Below are positions 35,852 to 46,880 of a stretch of DNA of 64,000 bases, one piece after another. A program made the translations under genes and the position numbers. Every line of letters begins with the position of its first letter. Position 1 is the first letter of the stretch. The notes below the pieces were generated by a model. That model saw only the letters and a program-made list of their open reading frames with translations. It did not search any database and had not been told where the DNA came from. Source of the stretch: Chlamydia muridarum str. Nigg (GTDB lineage Bacteria; Chlamydiota; Chlamydiia; Chlamydiales; Chlamydiaceae); assembly GCF_000006685.1 (NCBI RefSeq), contig NC_002620.2:898588-962587 (forward strand), written 5' to 3'.

Positions 35852-35883
35852 GTTCTAGCACGCACAACTGGAAAAGCTAGAAC
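35852..35883 (-). other. Second inverted repeat between the gapA unit and tRNA-Leu
   Basis: GTTCTAGC and GCTAGAAC, perfect 8-bp arms separated by 16 bases, about 40 bases past the stop of the 35923 gene. It could be a second terminator stem or RNA 3'-end protection; no T-tract follows. Confidence 0.4.
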
Positions 35884-35922
35884 GGATTGTATGTTAAAGT
35901 TCAGAAAAAAGCAATGAACTTC

Positions 35923-36786
35923 TTATTCTTCCGAAGAAATCCTATCATGGACAGAAGCTTCTTCTAATGAATGACTTGATAATTCCTGCGTCTCATTAGA
36001 AGACTTCTCACTTTCCTTCGTGAAAATAACTGTATCCTCATCAGCTAAGATGGATTCAATGACGTCACAACTTTCGCTAACTAAAGCATTCAAAGACTCA
36101 TTGAGATCTACAGCTGTTACAGGCTGAGACTCTTTAGGCTCTTCCGGTCCCTCAGAAATCAAGCGCGTAGGAGGTGGAATTAAAGCAAAGCGACGCTCAC
36201 AAGGATCTCTTTCTTCTGGAGAAGATTCTTGCAAACATTCTTCCGTGATAGTATCGATCATATCTTGAGAAGAACCTACAGCATCAGCTATTTCTTTGCT
36301 GTTTCTCCGACGTCCTTGTTTTTTCTTTTCTTTCCATTTCTCGTTCTTGAACTCTTTCCGTTTTTCCTTTTTAGACATAGGAGCTGCAGAAGCCGGAGAA
36401 GGCGTTGCAACAACAGGGTCCTCAATAATACCCTCTTCCAAAGAACTAGAACTTTCTTCTTGAACCGAAGCCACTGGAGCAACTCTAGGCATTTTTAACA
36501 AAGCTTCTCGCCCACTAACAATCTTAACCCCGCGGTCTAGTCCAACAGCCTTTAGATTAATTTTAGCATCTCGGACTTCCATAACTTCATAATCAGCCGC
36601 AGGAACAAGAAATGGTTTACTATGATCACAATTGCGGAAGAAACTAGTGCCCCCTAAACGGATAACCTCTACAGCCTCTACAACAAAAGGATCTTGAGAA
36701 AGGTGTTTAGAATTGCGAATGGATAACTTATATCCCTCTCTAGATGTAATAACAGTCTCTATGACTGGATCTCTTGTAAAATACAC
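35923..36786 (-). CDS. Hypothetical protein with basic patch and acidic Ser/Glu-rich tail
   Basis: 287 residues; no named family. The first 95 residues look folded (alternating strands, ending VDRGV-type segment KIVSGREALLKMPR). Then a Pro/Ala/Ser linker leads to a very basic stretch (KKEKRKEFKNEKWKEKKKQG, about 138-157) and a long low-complexity tail rich in Glu and Ser (SSPEERDPCERR, EKSSNETQELSSHS). The basic patch suggests RNA or DNA contact or a secretion or localisation role; this is inference. It starts 10 bases after gapA and probably shares its transcript. By position it is C. trachomatis CT504. Confidence 0.8.
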   Translation of the reverse strand: MYFTRDPVIETVITSREGYKLSIRNSKHLSQDPFVVEAVEVIRLGGTSFFRNCDHSKPFLVPAADYEVMEVRDAKINLKAVGLDRGVKIVSGREALLKMPRVAPVASVQEESSSSLEEGIIEDPVVATPSPASAAPMSKKEKRKEFKNEKWKEKKKQGRRRNSKEIADAVGSSQDMIDTITEECLQESSPEERDPCERRFALIPPPTRLISEGPEEPKESQPVTAVDLNESLNALVSESCDVIESILADEDTVIFTKESEKSSNETQELSSHSLEEASVHDRISSEE

Positions 36787-36796
36787 GAACTAACCT

Positions 36797-37804
36797 TTAT
36801 TTCGAGTTTCCTTGTATGTACTCTAATAAATCTACTATGCGAGTTGCATAGCCTATTTCATTATCATACCAAGCTATCAATTTGAAAAATCGATCATTCA
36901 AAGCAACCCCGGCTTGGGCATCGAATACAGACGAATACTCACAACCAATAAAATCAGAAGAAACTACAGCTTCTTCTGTGTAATGCATAATATTCCGCAT
37001 ACTCGTACTTGCTGCATGCTTCACAGCTTCGCAGACAGCCTCATAGGTTGTAGCTGAACTCAATTTAACTGTCAGGTCTACCACAGAAACATCTGCAACA
37101 GGCACTCTAAACGCCATTCCTGTCAATTTCCCTTTAAGCTCAGGCAAGCATAACCCTACAGCTTTAGCGGCTCCTGTTGAGGCTGGGATAATATTTTGGA
37201 AAGCTCCTCTTCCCCCTCTCCAATCTTTCCGAGAAGGACCATCAACCACACTTTGTGTAGCCGTTGCCGCATGAACTGTTGTCATCAACCCTTCTTCTAT
37301 ACCAAAATTATCCAACAAAACTTTGGCTAGAGGCGCTAAACAATTGGTTGTGCAAGAAGCATTAGAAATGATTACGTCATTTGCTGGATCAAACTTTTGA
37401 TGATTGACTCCCATAACAAATGTAGGGACATCTCCTTTAGCAGGAGCTGTTATTAATACTCGCTTAGCACCAGAATCCAAGTGCTTTGCGGCATCATCTT
37501 TATTAACAAATAACCCAGTACTTTCAACGACGACATCAACATCCAAATCTTTCCAAGGAAGCTTTTGAACGTCTTTCTCTGCTAAGAAACGGATCTTTCT
37601 TTCTCCAACAACCAAACATCCATCAGAGAATGTTGCCTGCGAAGCGAAAGATCCGTGAGTGGAATCATACTTAAACAAATACGTTAGAAGATCTCCTGAG
37701 ACCAAATCATTAATAGCTACAACTTCTATGGGAGCATTCCTTTTCAGAATCTGTCTTAAAACTAATCGCCCAATTCGTCCAAAACCATTAATCACAATTC
37801 TCAT
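36797..37804 (-). CDS. gapA: Glyceraldehyde-3-phosphate dehydrogenase
   Basis: 335 residues. Glycolytic enzyme that oxidises GAP with NAD+ and phosphate. NAD site [14 protein letters not shown] at the N-terminus; catalytic Cys in [13 protein letters not shown] (near 153); [21 protein letters not shown] and [11 protein letters not shown] complete the family set. It lies 40 bases downstream of rplQ, so it may be the tail of the ribosomal transcript, with the hypothetical gene after it. Confidence 0.98.
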   Translation of the reverse strand: MRIVINGFGRIGRLVLRQILKRNAPIEVVAINDLVSGDLLTYLFKYDSTHGSFASQATFSDGCLVVGERKIRFLAEKDVQKLPWKDLDVDVVVESTGLFVNKDDAAKHLDSGAKRVLITAPAKGDVPTFVMGVNHQKFDPANDVIISNASCTTNCLAPLAKVLLDNFGIEEGLMTTVHAATATQSVVDGPSRKDWRGGRGAFQNIIPASTGAAKAVGLCLPELKGKLTGMAFRVPVADVSVVDLTVKLSSATTYEAVCEAVKHAASTSMRNIMHYTEEAVVSSDFIGCEYSSVFDAQAGVALNDRFFKLIAWYDNEIGYATRIVDLLEYIQGNSK

Positions 37805-37844
37805 TGCTAAATCCCAGGTAGTCAGTATTTTCGAAAAATTAGCA

Positions 37845-38273
37845 CTAATCGGCTAAAAATTCTATAATACACTTTTGAGCATTATCACCAACCCTATTTT
37901 GCAACTTCAGAATGCGAGTATACCCGCCATTTCTTGAAGAAAATCTGGTTGCTAATACGTCAAACAACTTCCCAATGACTCTTCTATCAACATTGTAAGC
38001 CGACAAATCTCCGGCTTTAACTTGACGAGCTTCCTTACCAGTCAAAGTATTGTATCTGACCATAAGACGCCCAACAGCTAATCTTCTTGCTGCCAAAGTA
38101 TTCTTCTTGGCTAAAGTAACCATCTTGTCCGCATGACGACGCAACTCTTTGGCCTTAGGCAATGTAGTCTCAATTCTTTCATTGTGAATTAAAGACTTTA
38201 ACATATTAGCCAACATGCAACGGTTATGCGAAGAAGTACGACCAACCCTAAATTTTTTTCTAGCGTGTTGCAT
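37845..38273 (-). CDS. rplQ: 50S ribosomal protein L17
   Basis: 142 residues. L17 binds domains of 23S rRNA near the exit-tunnel side. It begins with the universal [17 protein letters not shown]-type pattern ([20 protein letters not shown]) and has [33 protein letters not shown] near the end. It has a short C-terminal extension relative to E. coli. It follows rpoA by 8 bases as in most bacteria. Confidence 0.98.
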   Translation of the reverse strand: MQHARKKFRVGRTSSHNRCMLANMLKSLIHNERIETTLPKAKELRRHADKMVTLAKKNTLAARRLAVGRLMVRYNTLTGKEARQVKAGDLSAYNVDRRVIGKLFDVLATRFSSRNGGYTRILKLQNRVGDNAQKCIIEFLAD

Positions 38274-38281
38274 ATCCCTTT

Positions 38282-39415
38282 TTATCCCTTGGTATTCTTA
38301 CTCGACCGAATTTTCTCGGCATACCACTTCATTTTTTCTTTGACATTATCCAGCCCAACGCCAAATTGGCTAAGATCCATGCCCAATTCTAATTTCATTT
38401 CTTTCAGTTTATTCTTAATCTCACAAAGAGATTTCTTACCGAAGTTTCTAAATTGTAACAGGCGAGGCTCTGGCATAATTACCAGCTCTCCTATCGTTTC
38501 GATATTGGCATTAGACAAACAGTTTGTGGATCGTACAGAGAGTTCTATCTCATTAATGCCCAAAACTAACTTGTGAAGAATATCGTCTTTATTTTCTTTT
38601 TCTACAGAAATGGCTTCTTCAAAAACGATCCGTTTCTCGTCCATTTTTTCGAAAACAGAAAAATGTTTGCTCAAAATTTGCGTAGCAAAAGCTACAGCCT
38701 CTTTAGGAGCTACACGACCATCCGTTTCCACTTGCAATATTAAACGATCGAAATCCGTATCCTGGCCAACACGAGTATCTTCAACGAAATAATTGACCAA
38801 AACAACAGGAGAGAAGGCGGCATCTAAAACGATCTCATTCATCTCTCTTTCTTCGAGAACAATTCTCTCGGAAGGAGTATATCCTCTACCGAAAGCAACC
38901 CGCAACATAACATCTAGTTGCATAGGACGAGTAACTGTAAAAATTACATGCTCAGGATTTACAGCTTCAAAGGTGCCTTCTTGCAGCAAATCCCCTAAAG
39001 TAATTGCTTTTTGCCCACCAGCAGCAGCTAAATCGGATGCATCGATAGAAATTGTAGCTCGCAATTTTTGGGAAGCTCTTCCTCCTTCACAATCTTGTAA
39101 AGGATACTTTTTGAGCAAAGAGCCTTTCAAATTCAAAACGATATTGGTAACATCCTCGATGATCCCCTCTACCGCCATGTATTCATGCAAAACTCCTGTC
39201 ATAGAAAAAGAGACAATAGCAGGAGCTTCCAGGCCGATTAATAAAGCACGTCTCAAGGCGCTTCCCAATGTGTGCCCCATTCCCTTCTCTAAGGGATCAG
39301 CAACAAACCGAGCTACTTTATCAATGCCACCAGCTGCACCTTCAACGGGAGACATTTTCACCGATTCAGGCAACTCAAATTTGTTATAAAGTAAATTATG
39401 TGAATTATCCGACAT
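38282..39415 (-). CDS. rpoA: RNA polymerase alpha subunit
   Basis: 377 residues from the ATG of MSDNSHNLL, chosen because AAGGAG lies 8 bases before it and because the longer frame would overlap rpsK. The N-terminal dimerisation domain has [13 protein letters not shown] (near 45-57) and [11 protein letters not shown]; the C-terminal domain (about 285-365) has the [26 protein letters not shown] helix-hairpin-helix used for promoter UP elements and activators. A central insertion makes it longer than E. coli RpoA (329). Confidence 0.98.
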
Positions 39416-39435
39416 CCCAAACTCCTTAGCTATAA

Positions 39436-39834
39436 CTACACTCTTCGTCGTTTTCTTGGTCGACACCCGTTATGAGGAACGGGAGTTTCATCTCGGATAA
39501 CAGAAACAATAAGTCCAGAAGAAATAAGCGCTCGTACGGCAGATTCCCGCCCAGCACCAGTTCCTTTCAAACTTACTTCAACCTCTTTTAACCCAGAACT
39601 CATAGCAGTCTTAGCAGCATCTTGGGCAGCAACCGTCGCTGCAAATGCTGAAGATTTACGAGAGCCTGAATAACCAACTTTCCCAGCAGAAGCCCACGAA
39701 ATCACATTACCAGCAGGGTCTGTTATGGTTACAATTGTATTATTAAAAGTAGCCTTAACATGGACAACGCCCGAAGGAATGTTTTTTACTTGTTTTCTTT
39801 TTACGCCTTTTTTTTGCGTCTGATTTTTAACCAA
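39436..39834 (-). CDS. rpsK: 30S ribosomal protein S11
   Basis: 132 residues. Platform protein of the 30S that contacts mRNA near the E site. The conserved [35 protein letters not shown] and [21 protein letters not shown] are all present. A lysine-rich N-terminus is usual. Follows rpsM by 21 bases. Confidence 0.98.
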
Positions 39835-39855
39835 AACACTCTCTCCTAAAAATTA

Positions 39856-40224
39856 TTATTTCTTCTTACCTGCAACAGTTTTACGTTTACCTTTACGAGT
39901 GCGAGAATTTGTTTTTGTTCTCTGACCACGAACAGGCAAAGAAAGTCTATGTCTTTGTCCACGATAAGCATGGATGGTAATTAGACGTTTGATATCGGAC
40001 TGCACACGACGGCGCAAATCTCCCTCAACAACATAATCCGACTGTAAAAGAGCGTTCAGTCGACCGACTTCTTCTTCAGTCAACTCTGCAGCTCTCGCTT
40101 CGGGATTCAACTGCAATCTAGCAATGATCTCTTCAGAAAGAGCTGGCCCTATTCCATAAATATATGTAAGACTTATTTTTAATTTCTTTTTCGCAGGAAT
40201 ATCTATTCCAATGATGCGTGGCAT
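39856..40224 (-). CDS. rpsM: 30S ribosomal protein S13
   Basis: 122 residues. Head protein that contacts P-site tRNA and the 50S. IIGIDIPAKKKLKISLTYIY, HAYRGQRHRLSLPVRGQRTKTNSRTRKG are diagnostic; the basic tail ends VAGKKK. rpmJ, adk, map and infA, which often stand between secY and rpsM, are absent; the spacer is 55 bases. Confidence 0.98.
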   Translation of the reverse strand: MPRIIGIDIPAKKKLKISLTYIYGIGPALSEEIIARLQLNPEARAAELTEEEVGRLNALLQSDYVVEGDLRRRVQSDIKRLITIHAYRGQRHRLSLPVRGQRTKTNSRTRKGKRKTVAGKKK

Positions 40225-40279
40225 ACGAAGGGCCTCCCTTAAAGTAGTATAAGCATCTTAGGTCAAAAATTGTTATTTT

Positions 40280-41653
40280 TCAACGTCTTCCTTTGGGGCG
40301 GTCTTTCTTTAAAACTCCGTCATAACGTCGGACTAAAAGAAAAGCATCTATTTGCTTCATCGTATCCAAAACGACGCCGACTACGATAAGCATAGCAGTT
40401 CCACCCAAAAAGTAGCTGACGTTTGCGTCAACTCTTAAAATCCTTCCCAAAATAGAAGGTAATATAGCTACAACAGCTAAAAATACTGCCCCCAGTAAAG
40501 TTACCCTATTCATTGTATATTCAAGATAGGACTGGGTTGGTTTCCCTTGTCGGATACCAGGAATAAAAGCTCCATTTTTTTTCATTTCAGAAGCTATTTG
40601 CTCTGGCCGAAACTGCGTAGCTGTCCAGAAATAGGTAAAAAATATAATAAGCAACACGTAAAAAATGGAATAAACCACACTTCCAGGGGACAACATAGTT
40701 GCTATTCGCTTCAACCAAGAAGACTCTGAGGAAAGGAATTGTCCAATAGTGGCGGGGAACATGAGAAGCGAAGAGGCAAAAATAACTGGAATCACTCCCG
40801 CATAATTCACCTTTAGAGGAAGATAAGACCCTCCTCCTAAGACCTCTCTTCTTCCAATAATTCTACGTGCATGCTGAACCGGAACTTTTCTTACCCCCTC
40901 AATAATTAATACAGTCGCCATCAGAACAAAAACGAAGACTGCACAAAGAACTAGGAGAGAGACTATCCCGAATTCAGAAGGGTCCTGAGATCCCAAATTT
41001 AATTTATTAAATATGGACCCTAAAACAGAGGGGAACGAAGCTAACATTCCTAGGGTGATAATCAGGCTAATCCCGTTACCAATTCCCTTGTCAGAAATCT
41101 GTTCTCCAATCCACATAAGTAAAAGGGTTCCTGTTGTCATTACCACAACAGTTGTTAAATAAAATACACAAGGAATTCCAAACAGCTTCAGAGATAGCAT
41201 TGCGGGGAGAACAATTCCAGGAACAACGAGGTTCATTCGCAAAGCAAACTTCGCAAAAAGCAAAGATTGCACACATGCAAGAAGCAGGGTGAAGAGCCTC
41301 GTCATTCGCCCCAATTTACGCTTTCCTTGGTCAGGAGCCTCCCGCATTTCTCTTTGCAGAGTAGGCATAAAGACCACAAGAAGTTGCACAATAATTGAAG
41401 CCGAGATGTACGGAACCACTCCAAGAGCTATAACCGTCATCTGAGCAAAAGCTCCCCCAGAAAAAATATCAGCTAACTGAAACAAATTCTGGCTAGACCC
41501 TAATAGCTGGTTAAAATAGGCTACAGCACGGTCTCCATTAATTCCCGGTACAGGGATGAATACCCCGATTCTACATAACGCAAGCAAAGAAAATGTGAAG
41601 AATATTTTTTGTCGCAATTCGGAAATCGAAAATACTTGTCGCAATGTAGCCAT
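40280..41653 (-). CDS. secY: Preprotein translocase subunit SecY
   Basis: 457 residues with ten membrane helices. Pore of the Sec translocon. The N-terminal helix region [14 protein letters not shown], the plug and helix 2 ([28 protein letters not shown]), cytoplasmic loop [14 protein letters not shown], and [18 protein letters not shown] and [20 protein letters not shown] near the C-terminus are typical. Slightly long in loops but complete. It follows rplO by 22 bases; no rpmD precedes rplO. Confidence 0.98.
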   Translation of the reverse strand: MATLRQVFSISELRQKIFFTFSLLALCRIGVFIPVPGINGDRAVAYFNQLLGSSQNLFQLADIFSGGAFAQMTVIALGVVPYISASIIVQLLVVFMPTLQREMREAPDQGKRKLGRMTRLFTLLLACVQSLLFAKFALRMNLVVPGIVLPAMLSLKLFGIPCVFYLTTVVVMTTGTLLLMWIGEQISDKGIGNGISLIITLGMLASFPSVLGSIFNKLNLGSQDPSEFGIVSLLVLCAVFVFVLMATVLIIEGVRKVPVQHARRIIGRREVLGGGSYLPLKVNYAGVIPVIFASSLLMFPATIGQFLSSESSWLKRIATMLSPGSVVYSIFYVLLIIFFTYFWTATQFRPEQIASEMKKNGAFIPGIRQGKPTQSYLEYTMNRVTLLGAVFLAVVAILPSILGRILRVDANVSYFLGGTAMLIVVGVVLDTMKQIDAFLLVRRYDGVLKKDRPKGRR

Positions 41654-41675
41654 AAACTTTACCCAAAAGTTCTAG

Positions 41676-42110
41676 TTAAACAGTCTCGATAAGACTTTTT
41701 ACTCCTTCTGACAACACTATTGCAGCATCTTTCCAGACTAATTTCTTATCCAGAGCTCCCTTAAGAATCACTTTAACACGAGAAGTCTCTCTATGGATAA
41801 CTTTTCTTTGTTTTAAAGTCTCCAAAGATACTTCTTCTCCGTTTTCAAAGATTCCATTCAAACGTTGTGTCGTGATTTCTTCAACACATTTATCAAAACG
41901 TTTATGAGAAAATCCTCGAGTAGGGACCCTTCTATACAAAGGAACTCCTCCCCCCTCATATCCAAAACGTCTCTTGTAACCAGAACGGCTACCATCCCCT
42001 TTGTGCCCCCGACCACTGGTTTTCCCATGGCCAGAAGAGGGGCCTCTTCCCAAGAGTTTAGTTCTTCGCTTACGAGGCGAAGGATCTTGTAAATACTCTA
42101 ACTTAATCAT
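41676..42110 (-). CDS. rplO: 50S ribosomal protein L15
   Basis: 144 residues. Late-assembling 23S-binding protein. N-terminal glycine/arginine-rich arm ([20 protein letters not shown]) and [15 protein letters not shown] are diagnostic. Its start overlaps rpsE by 8 bases where rpmD (L30) is found in many bacteria. Confidence 0.97.
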   Translation of the reverse strand: MIKLEYLQDPSPRKRRTKLLGRGPSSGHGKTSGRGHKGDGSRSGYKRRFGYEGGGVPLYRRVPTRGFSHKRFDKCVEEITTQRLNGIFENGEEVSLETLKQRKVIHRETSRVKVILKGALDKKLVWKDAAIVLSEGVKSLIETV

Positions 42111-42600
42111 TGATAACGGCTCTCCTTTTCATAATATCATCTTTACAAGAGAGTGTCAGGAGAGCTTTAAAAGCAGCTTTCACCTGATTCATAGGATTAT
42201 TAGATCCCAAACTCTTTGCCACGATGTCCTTGACTCCGGCCATCTCTAAAATTAAACGAATGCGAGATCCCGCAACGATTCCGGTTCCTGGCTTAGCAGG
42301 TTTTAACAAAAGCTCTGCTCCATCGTGATTGACAAGAACCTCATGAGGAATAGATCCTCCCTCAAGAGAATTGATAGAGACAAGATTTTTTCTAGCAGCA
42401 TCCCCGCCTTTACGAATAGCATCCGTTAGCTCGTTAGCTTTCGCGAATCCAAAGCCCAAACGCCCTTTTCTATCGCCAACTAAAATAAGCGCAGAAAAAC
42501 TAAACTTACGGCCTCCTTTAACAACCTTACAACAACGGTTGACGACGAGAACCTTCTCTTCCAGCTGATCTTCCTTATGAGAATTTCTTGATAGCGTCAT
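42103..42600 (-). CDS. rpsE: 30S ribosomal protein S5
   Basis: 165 residues. Helps form the mRNA entry and decoding accuracy. [30 protein letters not shown] and [25 protein letters not shown] are diagnostic. The family's LxExVVxINRxxK start appears as [14 protein letters not shown]. Follows rplR by 14 bases. Confidence 0.98.
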   Translation of the reverse strand: MTLSRNSHKEDQLEEKVLVVNRCCKVVKGGRKFSFSALILVGDRKGRLGFGFAKANELTDAIRKGGDAARKNLVSINSLEGGSIPHEVLVNHDGAELLLKPAKPGTGIVAGSRIRLILEMAGVKDIVAKSLGSNNPMNQVKAAFKALLTLSCKDDIMKRRAVIND

Positions 42601-42614
42601 TATCTAAACCTTCA

Positions 42615-42986
42615 TTAAAACTGTAATCCACCCTCTCTGGCTCCATCAGCAACCATAGCTACTACGCCATGATACTTATGAGCTCCTCGATCGAAAACAA
42701 TCCGATCTACCTGAAGGCTTTTCCCTAATTCAGCAATTTTTACTCCTAAAGCCTTGGCATTATCTTGATTTTTTTTCGTTAATCCAGAAGTTTTTGAAAT
42801 TTTAGCCAAGGTTGAAATAGATGCTAAAGTCTTACCTTCAACATCATCTATCAGCTGCACATAAATATGCTTATTTGTCTTTACAACGGATAATCTAGGC
42901 TTTAAAGAACTTCCCTTTAAGGCTTTCCGTACTCTTAAAGCTCTGCGAGCTTTCCCCGAAGTTTTCTTATATAAAGAGCTTTCCAT
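42615..42986 (-). CDS. rplR: 50S ribosomal protein L18
   Basis: 123 residues. Binds 5S rRNA. ARRALRVRKALKGSSLKPRLSVVKTNKHIYVQLIDD and DRGAHKYHGVVAMVADGAREGGLQF are typical of the family. Lies 21 bases after rplF. Confidence 0.97.
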   Translation of the reverse strand: MESSLYKKTSGKARRALRVRKALKGSSLKPRLSVVKTNKHIYVQLIDDVEGKTLASISTLAKISKTSGLTKKNQDNAKALGVKIAELGKSLQVDRIVFDRGAHKYHGVVAMVADGAREGGLQF

Positions 42987-43007
42987 AGTTCGACTCTATT
43001 TTACCCT

Positions 43008-43559
43008 CTATTTTTTACCAGTTTTCGCTGCTTTTCCAGCCTTACGACGTACATATTCGTTTTCGTAACGAATTCCTTTACCTTTGTATGGCTCTGGAGG
43101 GCGTTTTGCACGAACACAAGCCGCAAATTCTCCTACCAACTGCTTGTTGATACCTTTGATGGAGATCAATGTGTTCTTCTCAACAGAGACTTCCAATCCT
43201 GTAGGAATAGGCATTTTTGTTGGATGGGAAACCCCTATCGATAAATCTAAGAAGGACCCCTGTACCGAAGCTCTGAATCCAACTCCGATCATTTCTAAAC
43301 GTTTTTCAAATCCAAGGTGGACACCTTTGACCATATTTGCTATCAAAGCCCAATAAAGCCCTTGCATACGACCAGGTCTGTCTATAATGTGAGCTGCGGG
43401 AGAAACAAACACCTCATTACCTTTAACGGCAATCTCAACTTCTTTAGCCAACACCTGTGTCAAAGACCCTTTAGGACCTTTTACTGAGATTTCATCATTT
43501 TGAATAGAGACCTCTACGCCTTGAGGAAGTACAATAGGGTCTCGAGCTTTACGAGACAT
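43008..43559 (-). CDS. rplF: 50S ribosomal protein L6
   Basis: 183 residues. Two related RNA-binding domains near the factor-binding site. [19 protein letters not shown] (first domain), [19 protein letters not shown] (linker) and [20 protein letters not shown] (signature near 153-172) are all present. Lies 27 bases after rpsH. Confidence 0.98.
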   Translation of the reverse strand: MSRKARDPIVLPQGVEVSIQNDEISVKGPKGSLTQVLAKEVEIAVKGNEVFVSPAAHIIDRPGRMQGLYWALIANMVKGVHLGFEKRLEMIGVGFRASVQGSFLDLSIGVSHPTKMPIPTGLEVSVEKNTLISIKGINKQLVGEFAACVRAKRPPEPYKGKGIRYENEYVRRKAGKAAKTGKK

Positions 43560-43586
43560 TCGTTACCGTCCTAATCTTTTAACTTG

Positions 43587-43988
43587 CTACCAAACTAAAC
43601 AAAGCAATTCACCGCCAACGTTCTTAGCTCTAGCTTCAGAACCTTCTAAAACCCCTTGAGGAGTTGAAAGGACGGCAATACCCATATTTCCGAAAACATA
43701 AGGAATTTTTGCTGCAGAAACATATACCCTTCTAGAAGGCTTAGATACACGCTTCAAAGCATGAATCACTGGTCTGCGATCTTCCCCATATCTCAAAAAG
43801 ACTCTCATTAGTCTTTTGCGATTTTCTTCTTTTACTAAAAAGTGAGCAACGAACCCGTGTTGCTTGAGGATTCTTACAATGGCTTCAAGCATTTTACTAT
43901 GCTCGATATCAATGTATAAATGCTCTGCCATCAAAGCATTTCGAATCCGTGTCAATAAATTTGCAATTGAATCACTCGTAATTCCCAT
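43587..43988 (-). CDS. rpsH: 30S ribosomal protein S8
   Basis: 133 residues. Central-domain 16S binder and, in other bacteria, spc operon repressor. [17 protein letters not shown] at the N-terminus and [26 protein letters not shown] at the C-terminus are diagnostic. It follows rplE directly; rpsN (S14), normally between them, is missing here. Confidence 0.98.
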
Positions 43989-44005
43989 TCCGACCTACAT
44001 CTCCC

Positions 44006-44548
44006 TTATTGAGCCTTCTTGAAACGCAAGCCCATACACTCTAACAAGGTAAGGCACTCCGCATCGGTTTGTGCTGTAGTTACCCAAGTAATATTCATCC
44101 CCTGAGATCGTTTAACACGATCCAAATCAACTTCAGGGAAGATTTGCTGATCATCTAAACCTAGGGAATAACAACCTCGACCATCCCCTTTACAAGAGAA
44201 TCCTCTAAAGTCTCGAATTCTTGGGGAGACAATATTGCAAAAACGGTCCATAAAGTCATACATACGAATCCCTCGTAAAGTGACTTTAGCCCCGATCCCC
44301 TGTCCTTCTCGCAACTTAAACCCTGCGATAGAATTTTTGGCTCTAGTTACTAAAGGTTTTTGTCCAGAGATAACAGCCAACTCTTCTAAATGGGACTGAA
44401 AAAGATTTTTATCTTTTGCAGCCTCTGCAAGACCCATACTTATGACTATTTTCTTAAGAACAGGAATCTGCATAACATTTTCATATTGAAACTTATCTTG
44501 AAGAGTTTTTCTGATCTCTTCAGTATATAGTTTTTTTAACCTGCTCAT
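44006..44548 (-). CDS. rplE: 50S ribosomal protein L5
   Basis: 180 residues. Binds 5S rRNA and contacts the P-site t[46 protein letters not shown] and [20 protein letters not shown] are diagnostic, the last longer and more Cys/Gly-rich than in E. coli. Starts 1 base after rplX. Confidence 0.98.
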
Positions 44549-44549
44549 A

Positions 44550-44885
44550 TTAACCCTTTCTCTCTCTTACCAATCGGTATAATGAAGAACTGCCATCAGA
44601 ATGCTTATTCCAAAGCTCCCGTCCTTTCTCCGTAACTTTGACAAACAGTCTAGCAGGCTGATTATCGATACTTAAACGTACGTTGGAAATATGGAGAGGA
44701 GCCTCAATATTAATACGCTTCCCTTTAGGATTTTCTTGAGAGCGTTTAATATTTTTTACTCGGACATTGATTCCTTCAACGACAACCTTATCCTTCAAAC
44801 AACGTAAAACTTTTCCTTGCTTACCTTTGTCGTTTCCAGCAAGCACATAAACAGTGTCACCGACACAAACACTACGTCTCTTCAT
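44550..44885 (-). CDS. rplX: 50S ribosomal protein L24
   Basis: 111 residues. Assembly initiator near the exit tunnel. The KOW motif is [22 protein letters not shown] (6-27), followed by [20 protein letters not shown] and [10 protein letters not shown]. Confidence 0.97.
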
Positions 44886-44897
44886 ACTATCTTACCT

Positions 44898-45266
44898 TTA
44901 AATCACCTCAGGAGCCAGAGAGCTAATTTTAATGAAGCCTCGATCTCGAATTTCTCGCGCTACAGGCCCAAAAATTCGAGTTCCCTTAGGATTGCCTTTG
45001 TCATCAATGATTACACAGCTATTGGTATCAAATCTCAGTGTAGAACCATCTTTACGACGAATATCATTCCGAGTCCGCACAATAACGGCCTTAACAACGT
45101 CCCCTTTTTTTACGGAACTATCAGGCTCAACGTCTCTTACTGAGCAAACAATCACATCACCGACTGTTGCATAACGCCGACGAGATCCACCGAGGACCTT
45201 GAAACACTTTACCTTTTTAGCGCCCGTATTATCGGCAACTTTTAATTGACTTTCTTGCTGGATCAT
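44898..45266 (-). CDS. rplN: 50S ribosomal protein L14
   Basis: 122 residues. Interface protein forming bridge B8. [39 protein letters not shown] and [24 protein letters not shown] are diagnostic and nearly invariant. Confidence 0.98.
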   Translation of the reverse strand: MIQQESQLKVADNTGAKKVKCFKVLGGSRRRYATVGDVIVCSVRDVEPDSSVKKGDVVKAVIVRTRNDIRRKDGSTLRFDTNSCVIIDDKGNPKGTRIFGPVAREIRDRGFIKISSLAPEVI

Positions 45267-45282
45267 AATTGCTAAACCACTA

Positions 45283-45534
45283 CTAATTTACCCGATCGAC
45301 AACCCGCCATCTCTTTGTTTTAGACAAAGGACGCGTCTCTTGGATTCGAACGGTATCTCCCTCTTTCACATCCAACTCATTATGCGCATAATACTTGCTA
45401 GAATCCCTAACCACTTTAGCATATTGAGGGTGCGAGTATACTCTTTCAACTCGAACGACAACAGTTTTTTCCATCTTTGATGAAACAACTACACCAATTT
45501 TGGTTTTTCTACGGCCTCTCACATCACTAGCCAT
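45283..45534 (-). CDS. rpsQ: 30S ribosomal protein S17
   Basis: 83 residues. Early 16S-binding OB-fold protein. [22 protein letters not shown] and [21 protein letters not shown] are diagnostic. Start overlaps the rpmC end by 8 bases. Confidence 0.97.
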   Translation of the reverse strand: MASDVRGRRKTKIGVVVSSKMEKTVVVRVERVYSHPQYAKVVRDSSKYYAHNELDVKEGDTVRIQETRPLSKTKRWRVVDRVN

Positions 45535-45745
45535 GGACTCTATCCTTTTTTTCTTGTTTTATTGTTAGAGCACGAGCAATGCTTTTCTTATACAGAGAAA
45601 ACTGATGAGTTTTTACAGCTTTATTTTGTAAAGCAGCTTCCGCACGCAAAGTGAAAAGAGCTTTTTTATTATCACGAATAAACTCATCCAACTCTTCTGA
45701 GCTTTTTTCTCTAAGCTCCGCTAATAAATTCTTTTTTGCTCCCAT
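45527..45745 (-). CDS. rpmC: 50S ribosomal protein L29
   Basis: 72 residues from the ATG of [12 protein letters not shown]; the frame is open six codons further but that overlaps rplP. Two-helix protein by the exit tunnel and SRP/trigger-factor site. [22 protein letters not shown] and [13 protein letters not shown] fit the family. Confidence 0.94.
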   Translation of the reverse strand: MGAKKNLLAELREKSSEELDEFIRDNKKALFTLRAEAALQNKAVKTHQFSLYKKSIARALTIKQEKKDRVHG

Positions 45746-45746
45746 A

Positions 45747-46163
45747 CTATACCCTTTCCACACGTTTAACGAATCGTGTTCTGATTCCTAACTTTGCAGC
45801 AGCTCTTCTTAAAGCGTCCTGAGCATCTTCTTTCGAAACGTTTGCCACTTCGAATAAAATACGTCCGGGACGGACAACAGCTACCCAGTGATCAGGAGCT
45901 CCCTTACCTTTACCCATTCGAGTTTCGGCAGGTTTTTTCGTTACACTTTTATCAGGGAAAACTCGAATCCAAACTTTCCCTTTACGTTTTAAATATCTGT
46001 TGATAGCAACCCTGCATGCCTCAATTTGACGGCTAGTAATCCATCCTCTTTCCAAAGTCTGCATTCCAAACTCGCCGAAGTCAACAAACGTTGCCCCCTT
46101 ACTCAATCCAGCAAACTGACCTTTCTGCTGCTTGCGAAATTTTGTTCGTTTAGGCATTAACAT
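45747..46163 (-). CDS. rplP: 50S ribosomal protein L16
   Basis: 138 residues with [16 protein letters not shown], like the [11 protein letters not shown] start in E. coli, so I take the first ATG; a second lies two codons in. Contacts A-site tRNA and the peptidyl-transferase region. [25 protein letters not shown] is the conserved core. Confidence 0.97.
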   Translation of the reverse strand: MLMPKRTKFRKQQKGQFAGLSKGATFVDFGEFGMQTLERGWITSRQIEACRVAINRYLKRKGKVWIRVFPDKSVTKKPAETRMGKGKGAPDHWVAVVRPGRILFEVANVSKEDAQDALRRAAAKLGIRTRFVKRVERV

Positions 46164-46195
46164 AATAATTCACACACCCTTATAACCTGTCTGCA

Positions 46196-46870
46196 TTACG
46201 CAGCAGCTGTTGAGGCTGCACCTGCATGATTAGCCGCAGGGACGGCCTTCTTTTCACCAAGATTAATCCAAACTTTTATGCCGATAATTCCATAAGTAGT
46301 CTCTGCAGACGCTGTAGCGTAATCAATATCTGCTCTAAGCGTATGAAGAGGCACACGACCATTCTTATACCACTCGGATCGAGCAATCTCAGCTCCAGCC
46401 AAACGGCCTGAAACTTGAACCTTAACTCCGAGAGCTCCGGCATCCATCACAGATTGCAACGCTTTTTTCATAGCTCTTCTGAAAGAAACTCGTCTTTCTA
46501 TCTGCTTAGCAATACCATCTGCTACAAGCTGAGCGTTCAATTCTGGGCGTTTAACTTCTGCGATTTCAACCCAAACATCTTTCCCTGTTAGCTTTTTCAA
46601 TTCGGCTTTTAGAGACTCTACTTCAGCCCCTTTTTTCCCAATCACTAAGCCTGGTCTAGCTGTATGAATAGTAACTTCAATCTTACCGCTCATTCGTTTA
46701 ACGACGAACCCTGCAGCACCTTGACAAGAGGGTTTCTTTTTCAAAAATTCTCTAATTCTTACATCTTCAATAAGAAATTTTCCGAACTCTTGATTATTCC
46801 CATACCATAAAGATCGCCATTTTTTAGTAACCGCTGTACGGAACCCTACTGGACATCCTTTTTGACCCAT
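46196..46870 (-). CDS. rpsC: 30S ribosomal protein S3
   Basis: 224 residues. mRNA entry tunnel protein. GQKGCPVGFRTAVTKKWRSLWY at the N-terminus, the KH domain with IHTARPGLVIGKKGAEVE, and the C-terminal GALGVKVQVSGRLAGAEIARSEWYKNGRVPLHTLRADIDYA are present; key motif is GRLAGAEIAR. The tail is Ala-rich (AANHAGAASTAAA). Confidence 0.98.
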   Translation of the reverse strand: MGQKGCPVGFRTAVTKKWRSLWYGNNQEFGKFLIEDVRIREFLKKKPSCQGAAGFVVKRMSGKIEVTIHTARPGLVIGKKGAEVESLKAELKKLTGKDVWVEIAEVKRPELNAQLVADGIAKQIERRVSFRRAMKKALQSVMDAGALGVKVQVSGRLAGAEIARSEWYKNGRVPLHTLRADIDYATASAETTYGIIGIKVWINLGEKKAVPAANHAGAASTAAA

Positions 46871-46880
46871 ACCTTAACTC

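Noticed and set aside
38793-39389. 198-codon plus-strand frame opposite rpoA
   Set aside because: Ser/Thr-rich composition typical of the reverse of a coding frame; rpoA is complete and conserved here.
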